Source of the DNA: Streptomyces sp. NRRL S-646
GTDB taxonomy: Bacteria > Actinomycetota > Actinomycetes > Streptomycetales > Streptomycetaceae
DNA: 64,000 bases
Assembly: GCF_000720765.1 (NCBI RefSeq)
Contig: NZ_JODC01000011.1
Span: forward strand, 1 to 64,000
Reading direction: 5' to 3'
Below are positions 8,801 to 16,404 of the stretch, in pieces (positions within the stretch are counted from its first letter, which is position 1; every line of letters starts with the position of its first letter). The position numbers and the translations under genes are program-made. Under the pieces are notes generated by a model. That model searched no databases, was not told where the DNA came from, and saw only the letters and a list, made by a program, of their open reading frames with translations.

Positions 8801-9698
8801 CGACTTCGCCCGCGCCCGCGACCTCGACCAGCAGACCTGGAATGGCTACACCGAGATCTACGGCCAGGACCACGTCCTGTCGCTGCTCAGCTGGCTCGGC
8901 TACATCCTCGACACCCGGGAACTGGGCGAGTACGCCGTCGCGCTGACGTACCACCGGGAGCTCGTCGACCGGTCCAACTCCCTGCTGGGCAGCACCAACC
9001 CACTCAGCCTCTCCTGCTACCGCCACCTCGCGGTGGCCCTGCGCAAGGCCGGCGAGCACCAGGAGGCCATGGAGACGGCCGAGCAGGCCCGCACCGACCT
9101 CATCCACCGGTACGGCACGGACAATCCCGAATCCATGGCCGCCACCCTGGAGTTGTCGGTGCATCTGCGGCACAGCGGCGACCTTCCGGAGGCGCTGCGG
9201 CTGGGCACCGACATCTGCGAGCAGTACGAGAAGACGTACGGCAAACACCATCCGCACGCCCTGTCGGCCGCGCTGAACCTGGCGATCACCTACCGGCTGC
9301 TGGGCAACGCGGCGGCCTCGCAGTACATCAACTCACTGGTGCTGGAGGAGTTCACGGCGACCCTGGGCGACATGCATCCCTCGACCCTGGTGTGCCGCAC
9401 CAACCTCGCCAGCGACCACTACGCCCTCGGCGACCCCGCCACCGCCCGCGAACTGGACACCGAAACCCTCCGCCGCTCCCGCGAGGTCTTCGACGACGAC
9501 CACCCCTCCACCCTGGCCTGCGCCGCCAACCTCGCCATGGACCTGCGCGCGCTCGGCCACACCGAGGAGGCGGCCACGCTGCATACGGACACGCATGAAC
9601 GTCTCAGCCGGAAGCTGGGCAGCAGCCACCCCGCGGTGCGGCTGGCCGCCGACTGGGAACACCGGGCCGATTGCGACATCGACCCGATGCCGTTGTAG
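5850..9698 (+). CDS. FxsT-type protein: vWA-like (SAV_2336-type) + NB-ARC + TPR
   Basis: A 1282-residue STAND protein. Residues about 1-430 resemble the SAV_2336 N-terminal region, with a vWA-like segment in which the metal site is degenerate (DSGPTM instead of DxSxS). Residues about 459-760 form an NB-ARC NTPase: P-loop HGMGGVGKS at 497-505, Walker B NWLLVFDNAE, sensor LITSRNP and a GLPL-like LGDLPLAIEQ. Residues about 880-1270 are tetratricopeptide repeats rich in A-LG pairs. TPR proteins of this type accompany FxSxx-COOH peptides. An in-frame ATG at 7161 behind a perfect AGGAGG could start a shorter 845-residue NB-ARC-TPR form, so this may be a fusion or a dual-start gene. It is the last gene of the forward operon and converges on the hydroxylase gene with a 17-bp gap. 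Confidence 0.85.
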   Translation: MTPPPTWPPLPPELPDALLRTGAALRRPAGHPPGTRWDIAVVADSGPTMGIWEPTVRAFTRALHRTGCFGRITAHRFPYGRGRAPATLPQHGAAGRLTLLLTDGAGPHWRDHGVEPLLRRWAQAGPVCLIHLLPHPVWPVTGLRGWQVQLRAPAPGAPNNRLRWRARGLVPDPYDLPPAPGRPDVPVPVLELSARWLDAWACLLGGAPPRWLPLTVTFPRAHVPAPPEPDPLQQDAPAQVARLRSAAPQQVFTLATMLAAIPLTDPLVRQVQDALLPGSSLTDFALLLAQGIVRPADRAFPAYEFAPGVREELLAAGRRTDLVRVVELVGDRRGPGGEHLWRLPRLLRGESVSRVPPVDAESGPWLLAESAVLHALSGPFLKPAGEVDKAVADLREEPAHRHTSRTSTTAPFTLSDPVARTPGDADHPTHQGNRRPAMPEQAPANTAGTERTRNTPTVWGNIPPRNPNFTGRKELLEALHQRLLQEKTTAVLPHALHGMGGVGKSLLAVEYLYRRMSEYDVVWWISAERTAQISLSLVELAPRLGISAGSDASSTVAAVLEALRIGRPYANWLLVFDNAESPEAVRAFFPAGGPGNILITSRNPQWASIARPLEVDVFLREESKQLLRLRGPEISDEDADRLAQALGDLPLAIEQAAAWHAETGMLVDEYLRLLTEKRVDLLRGTAPLDNQHPVIAAWNISLDQLETKNPAAYQLLQVCSFYAPEPIARSLFARMPRGSIAPELDLALEDPIRLGQVIREIGRYSLARFNHRNNSLQMHRLVQAALLYRMTEEDRSTMRRGAHLLLAASDPNDPDNVLRWDRYGALYPHVLVSDAAQSDEGWVRNLVVNEVIYLLRFGDYQPCLELARTAHETWSVKLGQDHPQTLQVARWLGFLLFSLGRYREAAELNSATLEAYRRTVGPDAQDTADALGNVAIDHRVSGAFSEALSLSQSVHQQYLRLLGPDDPETLRAAHNLGVSLRLVGDFARARDLDQQTWNGYTEIYGQDHVLSLLSWLGYILDTRELGEYAVALTYHRELVDRSNSLLGSTNPLSLSCYRHLAVALRKAGEHQEAMETAEQARTDLIHRYGTDNPESMAATLELSVHLRHSGDLPEALRLGTDICEQYEKTYGKHHPHALSAALNLAITYRLLGNAAASQYINSLVLEEFTATLGDMHPSTLVCRTNLASDHYALGDPATARELDTETLRRSREVFDDDHPSTLACAANLAMDLRALGHTEEAATLHTDTHERLSRKLGSSHPAVRLAADWEHRADCDIDPMPL
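7149..7163 (+). promoter_or_regulatory. internal ribosome site and ATG within the FxsT-type gene
   Basis: AGGAGG at 7149-7154 lies 6 bases before an in-frame ATG at 7161, exactly at the junction between the vWA-like region and the NB-ARC region. It is stronger than the ribosome site of the annotated start. It suggests that a separate, shorter NB-ARC-TPR product may be made. Confidence 0.5.
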
Positions 9699-9715
9699 CA
9701 GCGGCTTGGCCGTCC

Positions 9716-11536
9716 CTATCGGGGCGCCAGCCAATGCGCCAGCGCTACCGGATCCGGTGGTTCCGGCAACAAACGGCTTACGGCTACGGCCAGTTCGGGG
9801 CGGCTGGTCAGGGCGGCCCCGGCGGCCTCCTCGCCCGTCTCGGTCAACGCCAGGCCGAGGCCGGCCCAGGCGGCGGGTCTGGCGCCGGTGACGGCCAGCT
9901 CCTCGGCGTAGAGCTTGACCGCGGTCTTCGCGTCGCCCGCCACCAGTGCCAGATCGGCCGAGGCGGCGCCGGGCACCTGGGCGGCGGGGTCGTCGTCGGC
10001 GAGCAGTCTCGCGTACTCCGCGGGGTCGACGAGGCTGAGGCGGGCCAGCAGCGCCAGGGTGTCGAGCCGGCAGGCGCCGGGGTCCGTGCGCAGTTCGGGC
10101 TCCGGCTCCGGCACCGGAGGAGTGCCCGAATCGTCGACGTGAGCCCGGTGGCCGTGCTGCCATGCCTGCGCCAGCGCCTGTGCGTAGGCCTTGGGGGTGT
10201 GCAGGTGGTGGGCGCGCCAGGTCGCGTGGTGGTGGGCGGACGCCAGCCGGGCGAGGTTCACCTCGTGCTGCCCCACCGGCTCCGCGCGCCAGGGCGCGGT
10301 CTGCTCCGTGAGCGCCTCGCAGAGCCGGCGCCCGAGCGGGGTCAGCAGGGGGTGGTCCCGCAGGGTGGTGAGCACCTGGTCCAGGGCGTCCCGCAACAGC
10401 GCGAACTCGAAGCCCGCGAGGCCCTCCTCCCCTCGCGCACGCCAGTAGCGTGCGACCCCCGAAAAGGCGTACGCCCCGTGCACCAGCCCGCCCAGCGGAC
10501 GCGGATCGTCGCGCCAGGGGGCGTAGAACAGGTCTCCGCAGTCCTCGAAGAGCGGGGCGAGGAAGATGAGGCCGTTGAGCAGGGTGTGCCGGAACTCATG
10601 GATGAGGGCCACGCCGAGCTGGGCCGGCAGCACCGCCGTGTCCTCGTCCGGCTCGGTCAGCAGTACGCAGCCGAAGGCGTCGCTGGACGAGGCGGTGCGC
10701 CCGCGCAGGCGTTCCCGGTGGGGCAGCGGGACGAGGGACAGCAGTCCGGTGCAGAGCGCACGGGCGTCGGCCCGGTGGTCGGCCACCAGAAGGGGCCACA
10801 TGGCGGAGACCCAGCGCTGCCAGTCGGCGAACCCCTCGGGTGCCAGCCGCCGGGACGCGGCCAGCCCGCTCACCGCCGGGTAGGAGCCGAGGTCGTCGAT
10901 CGCGAGCGTGAGGGTCAGGCCTTCGGCGGTGGCGCGCAGCCGGCGCAGCCCCTCCCAGCCGGGAGCGTCGCGCTCGGGATCCTCCGGCAGCGTCACCGCC
11001 GTACCGCCCCCGACCATGCTCACCACGCCGTCCTGCGCCCGCACCTCGGCGGTCCCCCAGCGCTCGGCGGTGTCCAGGCGCGCACGCCCCAGGCACGGCA
11101 GGAACACGGTCCCCTCCCGCACCGGGACCCGCACCCGGAAGGGGGCGCCCGCCATGATCGACACGGTGGCCGCGAGCTGGGCGAGGAAACCCAGTTCCAC
11201 CCACAGCGGCACGTCCTGCGCGCTCTCGTCCCGCTCGGCCCGGGACAGCCGCCGGAACAGGGCGGCCGCCCACAGTCCGACCTGCGGATCGAGCAGTACG
11301 GCGCGAACGGCCTCGGGGGCCCGCTTCTCGACGCTCTCCAGCAGCCGCCACGCCTCCCCGACCCGGGCGGCCTCGGCCTCGGGGGTGCCGGCGCAGGAGT
11401 CCAGGATTCCGCGCATGAGCAGCAGCCGACGGCTGTACTCCACGTCCAGGAGCACGGCGACCGCCGTGTCGTCCTCGGTGGTGGCCAGCAGGGACCGCAG
11501 CACGGACACGGACAGCTGGTGATGGTGCATCGGCAC
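9716..11536 (-). CDS. HExxH-type (2-oxoglutarate) peptide beta-hydroxylase
   Basis: A 606-residue protein of the HExxH putative peptide-modification family. The metal motif is HEFRH at residues 313-317, in the context GVALIHEFRHTLLNG. The conserved downstream block YAPWRDDPRPLGGLVHGAYAF (about 339-359) offers H353 as a possible third ligand. Members of this family have been shown to be 2-oxoglutarate-dependent peptide beta-hydroxylases. In FxSxx-COOH loci this domain usually accompanies a radical SAM enzyme, and no radical SAM enzyme is present here. The start is GTG at 11536 behind GAGGAAATC, or ATG at 11530. It lies 114 bp downstream of the small peptide gene on the same strand, which is the probable substrate. 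Substrate and modified residue are inferred. Confidence 0.8.
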   Translation of the reverse strand: MPMHHHQLSVSVLRSLLATTEDDTAVAVLLDVEYSRRLLLMRGILDSCAGTPEAEAARVGEAWRLLESVEKRAPEAVRAVLLDPQVGLWAAALFRRLSRAERDESAQDVPLWVELGFLAQLAATVSIMAGAPFRVRVPVREGTVFLPCLGRARLDTAERWGTAEVRAQDGVVSMVGGGTAVTLPEDPERDAPGWEGLRRLRATAEGLTLTLAIDDLGSYPAVSGLAASRRLAPEGFADWQRWVSAMWPLLVADHRADARALCTGLLSLVPLPHRERLRGRTASSSDAFGCVLLTEPDEDTAVLPAQLGVALIHEFRHTLLNGLIFLAPLFEDCGDLFYAPWRDDPRPLGGLVHGAYAFSGVARYWRARGEEGLAGFEFALLRDALDQVLTTLRDHPLLTPLGRRLCEALTEQTAPWRAEPVGQHEVNLARLASAHHHATWRAHHLHTPKAYAQALAQAWQHGHRAHVDDSGTPPVPEPEPELRTDPGACRLDTLALLARLSLVDPAEYARLLADDDPAAQVPGAASADLALVAGDAKTAVKLYAEELAVTGARPAAWAGLGLALTETGEEAAGAALTSRPELAVAVSRLLPEPPDPVALAHWLAPR

Positions 11537-11650
11537 GATTTCCTCGTTCCCGGCCGGGAGGGTGACGTGCCGTGAAATTTAACCGGTCAGACCCTGCACG
11601 GAGACTGTGTTGCCAATTCTTACGGGGACTCCTGCGGGCCTGGGCGGCAA

Positions 11651-11851
11651 CTAGCTACCGCTGCTGCCACCGATGGTGGAAAGCGGTTGGTTGACGCAGC
11701 GCCTCAGATGCTTGACGGAGGATTCCAGAACCATGCTGTCCAGGCTGCTGAGCTCTCCGAGGGAAAGCCCCGAGAGGTCGGGAAGCCAACTGGACATGGC
11801 CGTTTCCGACGCCGCCGCCTCGGATGGAGTGGCCTGATTCCTCGATGCCAT
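11651..11851 (-). CDS. FxsA-like small peptide, atypical C-terminus (candidate RiPP precursor)
   Basis: A 66-residue peptide. Its central part, LPDLSGLSLGELSSLDSM, matches the conserved leader pattern of FxSxx-COOH precursors. The last residues are STIGGSSGS. A canonical member would end Phe-x-Ser-x-x; here the final five are GSSGS, so the serine position is kept but the aromatic residue is missing. It also has one cysteine (C52) and a C-terminal Gly/Ser cluster. The ATG at 11851 follows a weak GGGG ribosome site. The peptide hydroxylase gene follows on the same strand, and the large FxsT-type gene lies beyond it in the opposite direction. This is probably a modified or signalling peptide whose modification differs from the cyclophane type. 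Family membership is read by eye from the leader. Confidence 0.7.
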   Translation of the reverse strand: MASRNQATPSEAAASETAMSSWLPDLSGLSLGELSSLDSMVLESSVKHLRRCVNQPLSTIGGSSGS

Positions 11852-11930
11852 GACGCCCCGTTGCTTCCCGGTTTCTACGACACGCGGACCGGTCGCCCGC
11901 GCAGGATAGATAAGTGTGGCACAAAACACA

Positions 11931-11965
11931 ACCACCTGCCCCGATACGAGCTCGGGGCAGGTGGT
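11931..11965 (-). terminator. rho-independent terminator after the MFS gene
   Basis: A perfect 14-bp stem (ACCACCTGCCCCGA at 11931-11944 with TCGGGGCAGGTGGT at 11952-11965) and a 7-base loop, followed on the minus strand by a TGTGTTTTGT stretch. It lies 3 bp past the MFS stop codon and insulates the peptide gene from MFS transcription. Confidence 0.85.
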
Positions 11966-11968
11966 GTT

Positions 11969-13528
11969 TCAGCGGACAGGAACAAGTTCCTCCTGGCCCA
12001 CGGGCACATCCTGCGCACGCTCCGGGCGTCCGTCATCGGCGCCCTCCTCCGCGGCCGGCGCACTCGCGCGTACCGGCAGCGCGAACATCAGCAGGAAGAT
12101 CGCCCCCATCACCGCGGCAACCCACCCCAGCGCATGCTGGAAGGCGTTCACGAAGGCCGGGCCCACCTCGGACCGCGTCAGCCGGTCGCCGATCTCCCCG
12201 AAGAACACCACCGAGACCAGCCCGAGCCCCAGCGCATTGCCCATCTGCTGCACGGTGTTGATGAGCCCCGACGCCGAGCCGGCGTGCTCGCGCGGCACGT
12301 CCGACAGCACCGCGTCCGTCAGCGGGGCGACGATCAGGCCCATGCCCACGCCCATCACGATCAGGGGCAGCGCCATCTGCCAGGAGGCGATGGCGAGGCC
12401 GTAGCGGCCGGACTCCCAGATGTAGAGCAGGACGCCCGCGGCCATGAGCAGTGCGCCCGCCTGGAGCACCTTGCGGCCGAAGCGCGGCACCAGCTTCTGC
12501 ACGGACAGGCCGGCCGCGGTGGAGACGGAGATCGAGAACGGCACACCGGTCAGCCCCGCCCGCAGCGGGCTCCAGCCCAGGCCGGTCTGCATGTACAGCG
12601 TCCACACCAGGAAGAACACCCCGAGCGCGATCCCGAACACGGTCTGCACGGCGATACCGGCCGCGAAGCTCTTCACCCGGAACAGCGAGAGCTCCACCAG
12701 CGGAGATCCGTCCCGTCCGGCCTTGCGCCTCTCGTACGCCACCAGCGCCGCGAAGACGACCAGCGCGCCCGCCATCGAGAGGTACCCCCACAGCGGCCAG
12801 CCCAGCTCACGACCGCGAGTGAGCGGGTACAGCAGCATCGTCAGACCGAGGGTGACGAGGGCGACCCCGACCAGGTCCAGCTTCAGCGCCCGCGGTGCCT
12901 TCGACTCGGTGATGAAGCGGCTGCCGAGGACCAGGCCTGCGATGCCGACCGGGAGATTGATGAGGAAGATCGGCCGCCACTGAAGACCCCACAGGTTCCA
13001 CTCCGTCAGCAGCGCGCCGAGCAGCGGACCCGAGACGGCCCCGAGCCCCACGATCGCGCCGAACAGCCCGAACACCTTGCCCCGCTCGTGCGCCGGGAAG
13101 GTGGCGTGCACGATCGACAGGACCTGCGGCACCATCATCGCCGCCATACCGCCCTGCAGGATCCGGGAGGCGACGAGCATCTCCGGGTTCGCGGCGAAGC
13201 CGCACAGCGCGGAGGCGAGGGTGAAGCCGCCGATGCCGACGAGGAACAGCCGCTTGCGGCCGTGGATGTCGCCGAGGCGTCCGCCGGTGATCAGTCCCGC
13301 GGCGAAGGCGAGCGCGTAACCGGCGGTGATCCACTGGATCTGGCTGACGGAGGCGCCGGCCTCCCGCTGGATCGACGGGATCGCGATGTTGACGATCGTG
13401 ACGTCGACGAGGTCCATGAAGGCCGCGGTCATCACGATGGCAAGGGCGAACCAGCGCCTGCGGTCGCCTGCGGCGGGCCGGGCACCCGGGGTGCCCGCGG
13501 AAACGGATGGGATCTCGGTGGAGGTCAT
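11969..13528 (-). CDS. MFS transporter, DHA2/EmrB-QacA type (14 TM)
   Basis: A 519-residue drug:proton antiporter of the inner membrane. Motif A-like GRLGDIHGRKRLF lies after TM2, and the D-x-x-x-VNIAIPSIQ region in TM1 is typical of DHA2 members. About 14 hydrophobic segments are visible. It is transcribed divergently from the WYL regulator gene (61 bp between starts), which probably controls it. The compound exported cannot be told from sequence. Confidence 0.88.
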   Translation of the reverse strand: MTSTEIPSVSAGTPGARPAAGDRRRWFALAIVMTAAFMDLVDVTIVNIAIPSIQREAGASVSQIQWITAGYALAFAAGLITGGRLGDIHGRKRLFLVGIGGFTLASALCGFAANPEMLVASRILQGGMAAMMVPQVLSIVHATFPAHERGKVFGLFGAIVGLGAVSGPLLGALLTEWNLWGLQWRPIFLINLPVGIAGLVLGSRFITESKAPRALKLDLVGVALVTLGLTMLLYPLTRGRELGWPLWGYLSMAGALVVFAALVAYERRKAGRDGSPLVELSLFRVKSFAAGIAVQTVFGIALGVFFLVWTLYMQTGLGWSPLRAGLTGVPFSISVSTAAGLSVQKLVPRFGRKVLQAGALLMAAGVLLYIWESGRYGLAIASWQMALPLIVMGVGMGLIVAPLTDAVLSDVPREHAGSASGLINTVQQMGNALGLGLVSVVFFGEIGDRLTRSEVGPAFVNAFQHALGWVAAVMGAIFLLMFALPVRASAPAAEEGADDGRPERAQDVPVGQEELVPVR

Positions 13529-13589
13529 ACCCCGAAGCTAGACCCCTACTAGGTCAGATCGTGTCCTACTTCTGCGGCATGCTCTCACC
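13529..13589. promoter_or_regulatory. divergent promoter region between MFS and WYL genes
   Basis: This 61-bp spacer contains CTAGACCCCTACTAGGTCAG, with CTAG-type half sites (GCTAGACC and ACTAGGTC). It is a plausible shared operator for the WYL regulator. No experimentally known site is recognised. Confidence 0.35.
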
Positions 13590-14555
13590 ATGACGACGGA
13601 CACCCCGGCCCGACTCCTCCAACTCCTCTCCCTCCTCCAGACTCCCCGCGAATGGCCCGGCGGCGAGCTCGCCGACCGGCTGGGCGTGTCGCGGCGGACG
13701 GTCCGGCGGGACATCGACCGGCTGCGCGAGCTCGGCTACCCGGTACAGGCGACCCTGGGTGCCGAGGGCGGCTACCGGCTGGTCGCGGGCAAGGCGATGC
13801 CGCCGCTCGTCCTCGACGACGAGGAGGCCGTGGCGATCGCGGTCGGCCTGCGGGCGGGTGCCGGGCACGCCCTGGAGGGCGTGGACGAGGCGTCCGTACG
13901 GGCCCTGGCCAAGCTGGAACAGGTGCTGCCCTCCCGCCTGCGCCACCGCGTCTCCACGCTCCAGGCCGCGACCACGCCGCTGACCAGCGGGGACGGGGCG
14001 AGCATCGCGCCCGAGACGCTGACGGTCATGGCGTCCACGGTGGCCGGGCACGAGCGCCTGCGCTTCGCCTACCGCGCCGGCGACGGCACCGAGTCACGAC
14101 GCCTGACGGAGCCGTACCGCCTCGTCTCGACCGGCCGCCGCTGGTACCTCGTCGCATACGACCTCGACCGCGCCGACTGGCGCACGTTCCGCGTCGACCG
14201 GGTGAGGGATCCCTTCGCAACCGGCGCACGGTTCACCCCGCGGGAGCTGCCGACAGGAAGCGCGGCGGAGTACCTGCGCCGCTCGATGCAACGACACCAG
14301 GAGTCGTACGACTTCGAGGTCACCTTCACGGCCCCCGCGGAAACGGTCGCGACCCGCGTCCCGTCCTGGCTGGGCACACCGGAGCCGATCGCCGAGGGCA
14401 CCTGCCGCCTGCGGGGCCGAACGGGCGACGCGGCGGACTGGCTGGCAGTACGGCTGGCCCTGCTGGGCTTCGAGTTCACGGTACGAGAGCCGGCCGAACT
14501 GGCGGAGTGCGTACGAGAGTTGGGCGGACGGCTCATGCGGGCCGGGGGTGGGTGA
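13590..14555 (+). CDS. WYL-domain transcriptional regulator (HTH_11 + WYL)
   Basis: A 321-residue regulator. Residues 6-60 form a DeoR-like winged HTH (LADRLGVSRRTVRRDIDRL), a hinge follows, and a WYL domain lies near 150-225 with the RRWYLVAYD motif. A C-terminal WCX extension ends the protein. WYL domains are thought to bind nucleotides or nucleic-acid ligands. The gene is divergent from the MFS exporter and probably regulates it. A DNA-damage link seen in some WYL proteins is not indicated here. Confidence 0.88.
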   Translation: MTTDTPARLLQLLSLLQTPREWPGGELADRLGVSRRTVRRDIDRLRELGYPVQATLGAEGGYRLVAGKAMPPLVLDDEEAVAIAVGLRAGAGHALEGVDEASVRALAKLEQVLPSRLRHRVSTLQAATTPLTSGDGASIAPETLTVMASTVAGHERLRFAYRAGDGTESRRLTEPYRLVSTGRRWYLVAYDLDRADWRTFRVDRVRDPFATGARFTPRELPTGSAAEYLRRSMQRHQESYDFEVTFTAPAETVATRVPSWLGTPEPIAEGTCRLRGRTGDAADWLAVRLALLGFEFTVREPAELAECVRELGGRLMRAGGG

Positions 14556-14558
14556 GGC

Positions 14559-14622
14559 GCGCCCCGAAGGTGCGCGGGGCTGTATCGGTCTGCGGCTCCG
14601 CCGCGCGGGCGCGACCAGCCGC
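14559..14622. repeat. GC-rich intergenic repeat, copy 2
   Basis: This copy is inverted relative to 5760-5824. It shares GCGCCCC-AAGG, GCGCGGGGCTGTATCG, TGCGGCTCCGCCGC and GCGCGACCAGCC. It lies directly after the WYL gene and may help end transcription. Confidence 0.7.
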
Positions 14623-15210
14623 ACCGGCGACCGCGGCAGCGAAACGCAGTGCGTGCTCCGGAGCCTGCGGGACCGAGAGGTCGGCGGGGCGAGGGGGAAC
14701 CGTCTCACCTTGGGCGGGTTAGCGAAACGTGACGATCATATGGCAGAGTGTCACGCGCATGTCCGGCGCCCAGGCGACGCCGGGCACCCTCCTCGATCGG
14801 GCCGCACGGCCTGTTTGACCAGCGTCCGGAGGGACGTGCCACGCGGGCTGACGGCTCCTGCCGTTCGGCACCAGGGCACGAAGACGACTGGCCACCCGTC
14901 CTGAGCAACGCTCAGAACTTCCGGCGAGTCAGAGACGCTGTGCCGCTGTGGCACACATGACGGCGGGGCCCCCCCCCCGTTTGGTCTGGGGGGGGGCCCC
15001 GCCCTGTGTGGCACAACCGGCCAGCGGCTGCCCGCCCCCGCCAGCTCCGAGCGGGCTGTGCCCTGAAGTCTTGTTCCCTGCGTTCTGACGGTTGAAGCGG
15101 CGTTGTACCGCCATGTTTGCGCGGTCTTTCGCCACCCGGCGTGCGCGGCCGCGGGCGTCGTACGCCACCCGGCACTCACCGGGTGCCGTACGCGCCCCCG
15201 CGACTGTTCG
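14623..15210. other. intergenic region without a supported gene
   Basis: About 590 bp between the repeat behind the WYL gene and the 3' end of hrdD. It contains one very strong hairpin (listed separately). I see no ORF with a convincing start, ribosome site and codon pattern on either strand, and no tRNA. Confidence 0.6.
14962..15003. terminator. strong G/C hairpin terminator
   Basis: GGCGGGG followed by ten C pairs with nine G followed by CCCCGCC around a 9-base loop (about 16 bp of stem). It is long and extremely GC-rich, with no U tract, as is common in Streptomyces. It lies about 210 bp downstream of hrdD and could also stop readthrough from the left. Confidence 0.65.
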
Positions 15211-16209
15211 TCAGGCCGCCGCCTCGAAGCCCGTGCTGCGCGCCAGCTTCTTCAGCTCCAGCAGGGCATGCTTCTCGATCTGCCGGATCCGCTCGCGGGT
15301 CAGACCGTGCTCCTTGCCGACCTCCGTCAGGGTGCGCTCGCGGCCGTCGTCGATGCCGTAGCGCATCTTGATGATGGACGCCGTGCGCGGGTCGAGGCGG
15401 CCGATGAGGTGGTCGAGTTCCTCGCTGCGGAGCAGGGTGAGGACGGACTGCTCGGGGGAGACCGCGGAGGTGTCCTCGAGCAGGTCGCCGAACTGGGTCT
15501 CGCCCTCGTCGTCCACCGCCATGTTCAGCGAGACCGGGTCGCGGGCCCAGTCCAGGACGTCGATCACACGGTCCGGGTTCGAGCCGAGCTCGGCGGCGAT
15601 CTCCGCGGGCTCCGGGTCGCGGCCGTGCTCGCGGTTGAACTCCCGCTGCACACGGCGGATCCGGCCCAGCTCCTCCACCAGGTGGACGGGCAGGCGGATG
15701 GTGCGCGACTGGTCCGCTATCGAGCGGGTGATCGCCTGACGGATCCACCAGGTCGCGTACGTCGAGAACTTGAAGCCCTTGCGGTAGTCGAACTTCTCGA
15801 CCGCGCGCACCAGACCGGCATTGCCCTCCTGGATCAGGTCGAGCAGGGGCAGACCGCTACGGGGGTAACGGCGCGCCACGGCCACGACCAGGCGGAGGTT
15901 GGAGCGGATGAAGATGTCCTTGGCGCGCTCACTGTCGTCGACGAGGGCCTGCAGCTCCTCGCGGGTGGCCTCGGCCTTGGACTCCTCGTACCCGTCGAGA
16001 ACCTGTCGCGCGAACACACCCGCCTCAATGATCTGGGACAGCTCGACCTCCTTGGCGGCGTCGAGCAGCGGTGTGCGCGCGATCTCGTCGAGGTACATGC
16101 CGACCAGGTCACGGTCGGCGATTTCGCCGGCGTGGGCGCGAACACTGCTTGCCGCGTCGGCCGTCTCGCCGGTGGCGGACTTACGACGGGCGACGGCACG
16201 GGTTGCCAT
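15211..16209 (-). CDS. hrdD: RNA polymerase principal-like sigma factor HrdD
   Basis: A 332-residue group 2 sigma-70 factor. It starts MATRAVARR, then has region 1.2 (DLVGMYLDEIARTPLL), region 2 (RSNLRLVVAVARRY, DLIQEGNAGLVRAVEKFDY, FSTYATWWIRQAI), region 3 and region 4 (LTEVGKEHGLTRERIRQIEKHAL). Length and N-terminus match HrdD of Streptomyces. It directs core RNA polymerase to promoters resembling those of HrdB and is dispensable in studied species. The start at 16209 gives the known N-terminus. A SigR-type promoter about 100 bp upstream suggests induction by disulfide stress, as reported for hrdD in S. coelicolor. Confidence 0.93.
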   Translation of the reverse strand: MATRAVARRKSATGETADAASSVRAHAGEIADRDLVGMYLDEIARTPLLDAAKEVELSQIIEAGVFARQVLDGYEESKAEATREELQALVDDSERAKDIFIRSNLRLVVAVARRYPRSGLPLLDLIQEGNAGLVRAVEKFDYRKGFKFSTYATWWIRQAITRSIADQSRTIRLPVHLVEELGRIRRVQREFNREHGRDPEPAEIAAELGSNPDRVIDVLDWARDPVSLNMAVDDEGETQFGDLLEDTSAVSPEQSVLTLLRSEELDHLIGRLDPRTASIIKMRYGIDDGRERTLTEVGKEHGLTRERIRQIEKHALLELKKLARSTGFEAAA

Positions 16210-16317
16210 GCGTGCTCCCTTGCGATGGTGGGCTGGCGGGTGGTCTCTCAGACGCCGGGCACTCGCCTTCGAGTGCCGCTGAGCACTTTGGTCGGGTGCC
16301 CTGCATCCGATGGAAAC

Positions 16318-16344
16318 AACGACTGGAATCCGGACAGAATTCCC
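16318..16344 (-). promoter_or_regulatory. SigR-type promoter of hrdD
   Basis: On the minus strand GGGAAT is followed by exactly 18 bases and then GTTG. This matches the SigR consensus GGAAT-N18-GTT. The element ends about 110 bp upstream of the hrdD start. The motif is seen directly; its use is supported by published SigR control of hrdD in S. coelicolor. Confidence 0.75.
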
Positions 16345-16404
16345 AACCCGCACCCCGATTTTTCTGATCATGCAGTACCCTGTCCGGCCACGGAGGGAGG
16401 CCTG

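Noticed and set aside
2903..9257. Very long minus-strand reading frames (2903-6694 and 5922-9257) opposite the conflict-system genes
   Set aside because: They are antisense to well-supported proteins, have no domain signal, and are Arg/Pro/Gly-rich as expected from GC-rich antisense frames.
2313..11851. A radical SAM (FxsB-type) enzyme in the peptide locus
   Set aside because: No CX3CX2C motif in a suitable protein was found on either strand of this region, so the locus is reported as lacking it.
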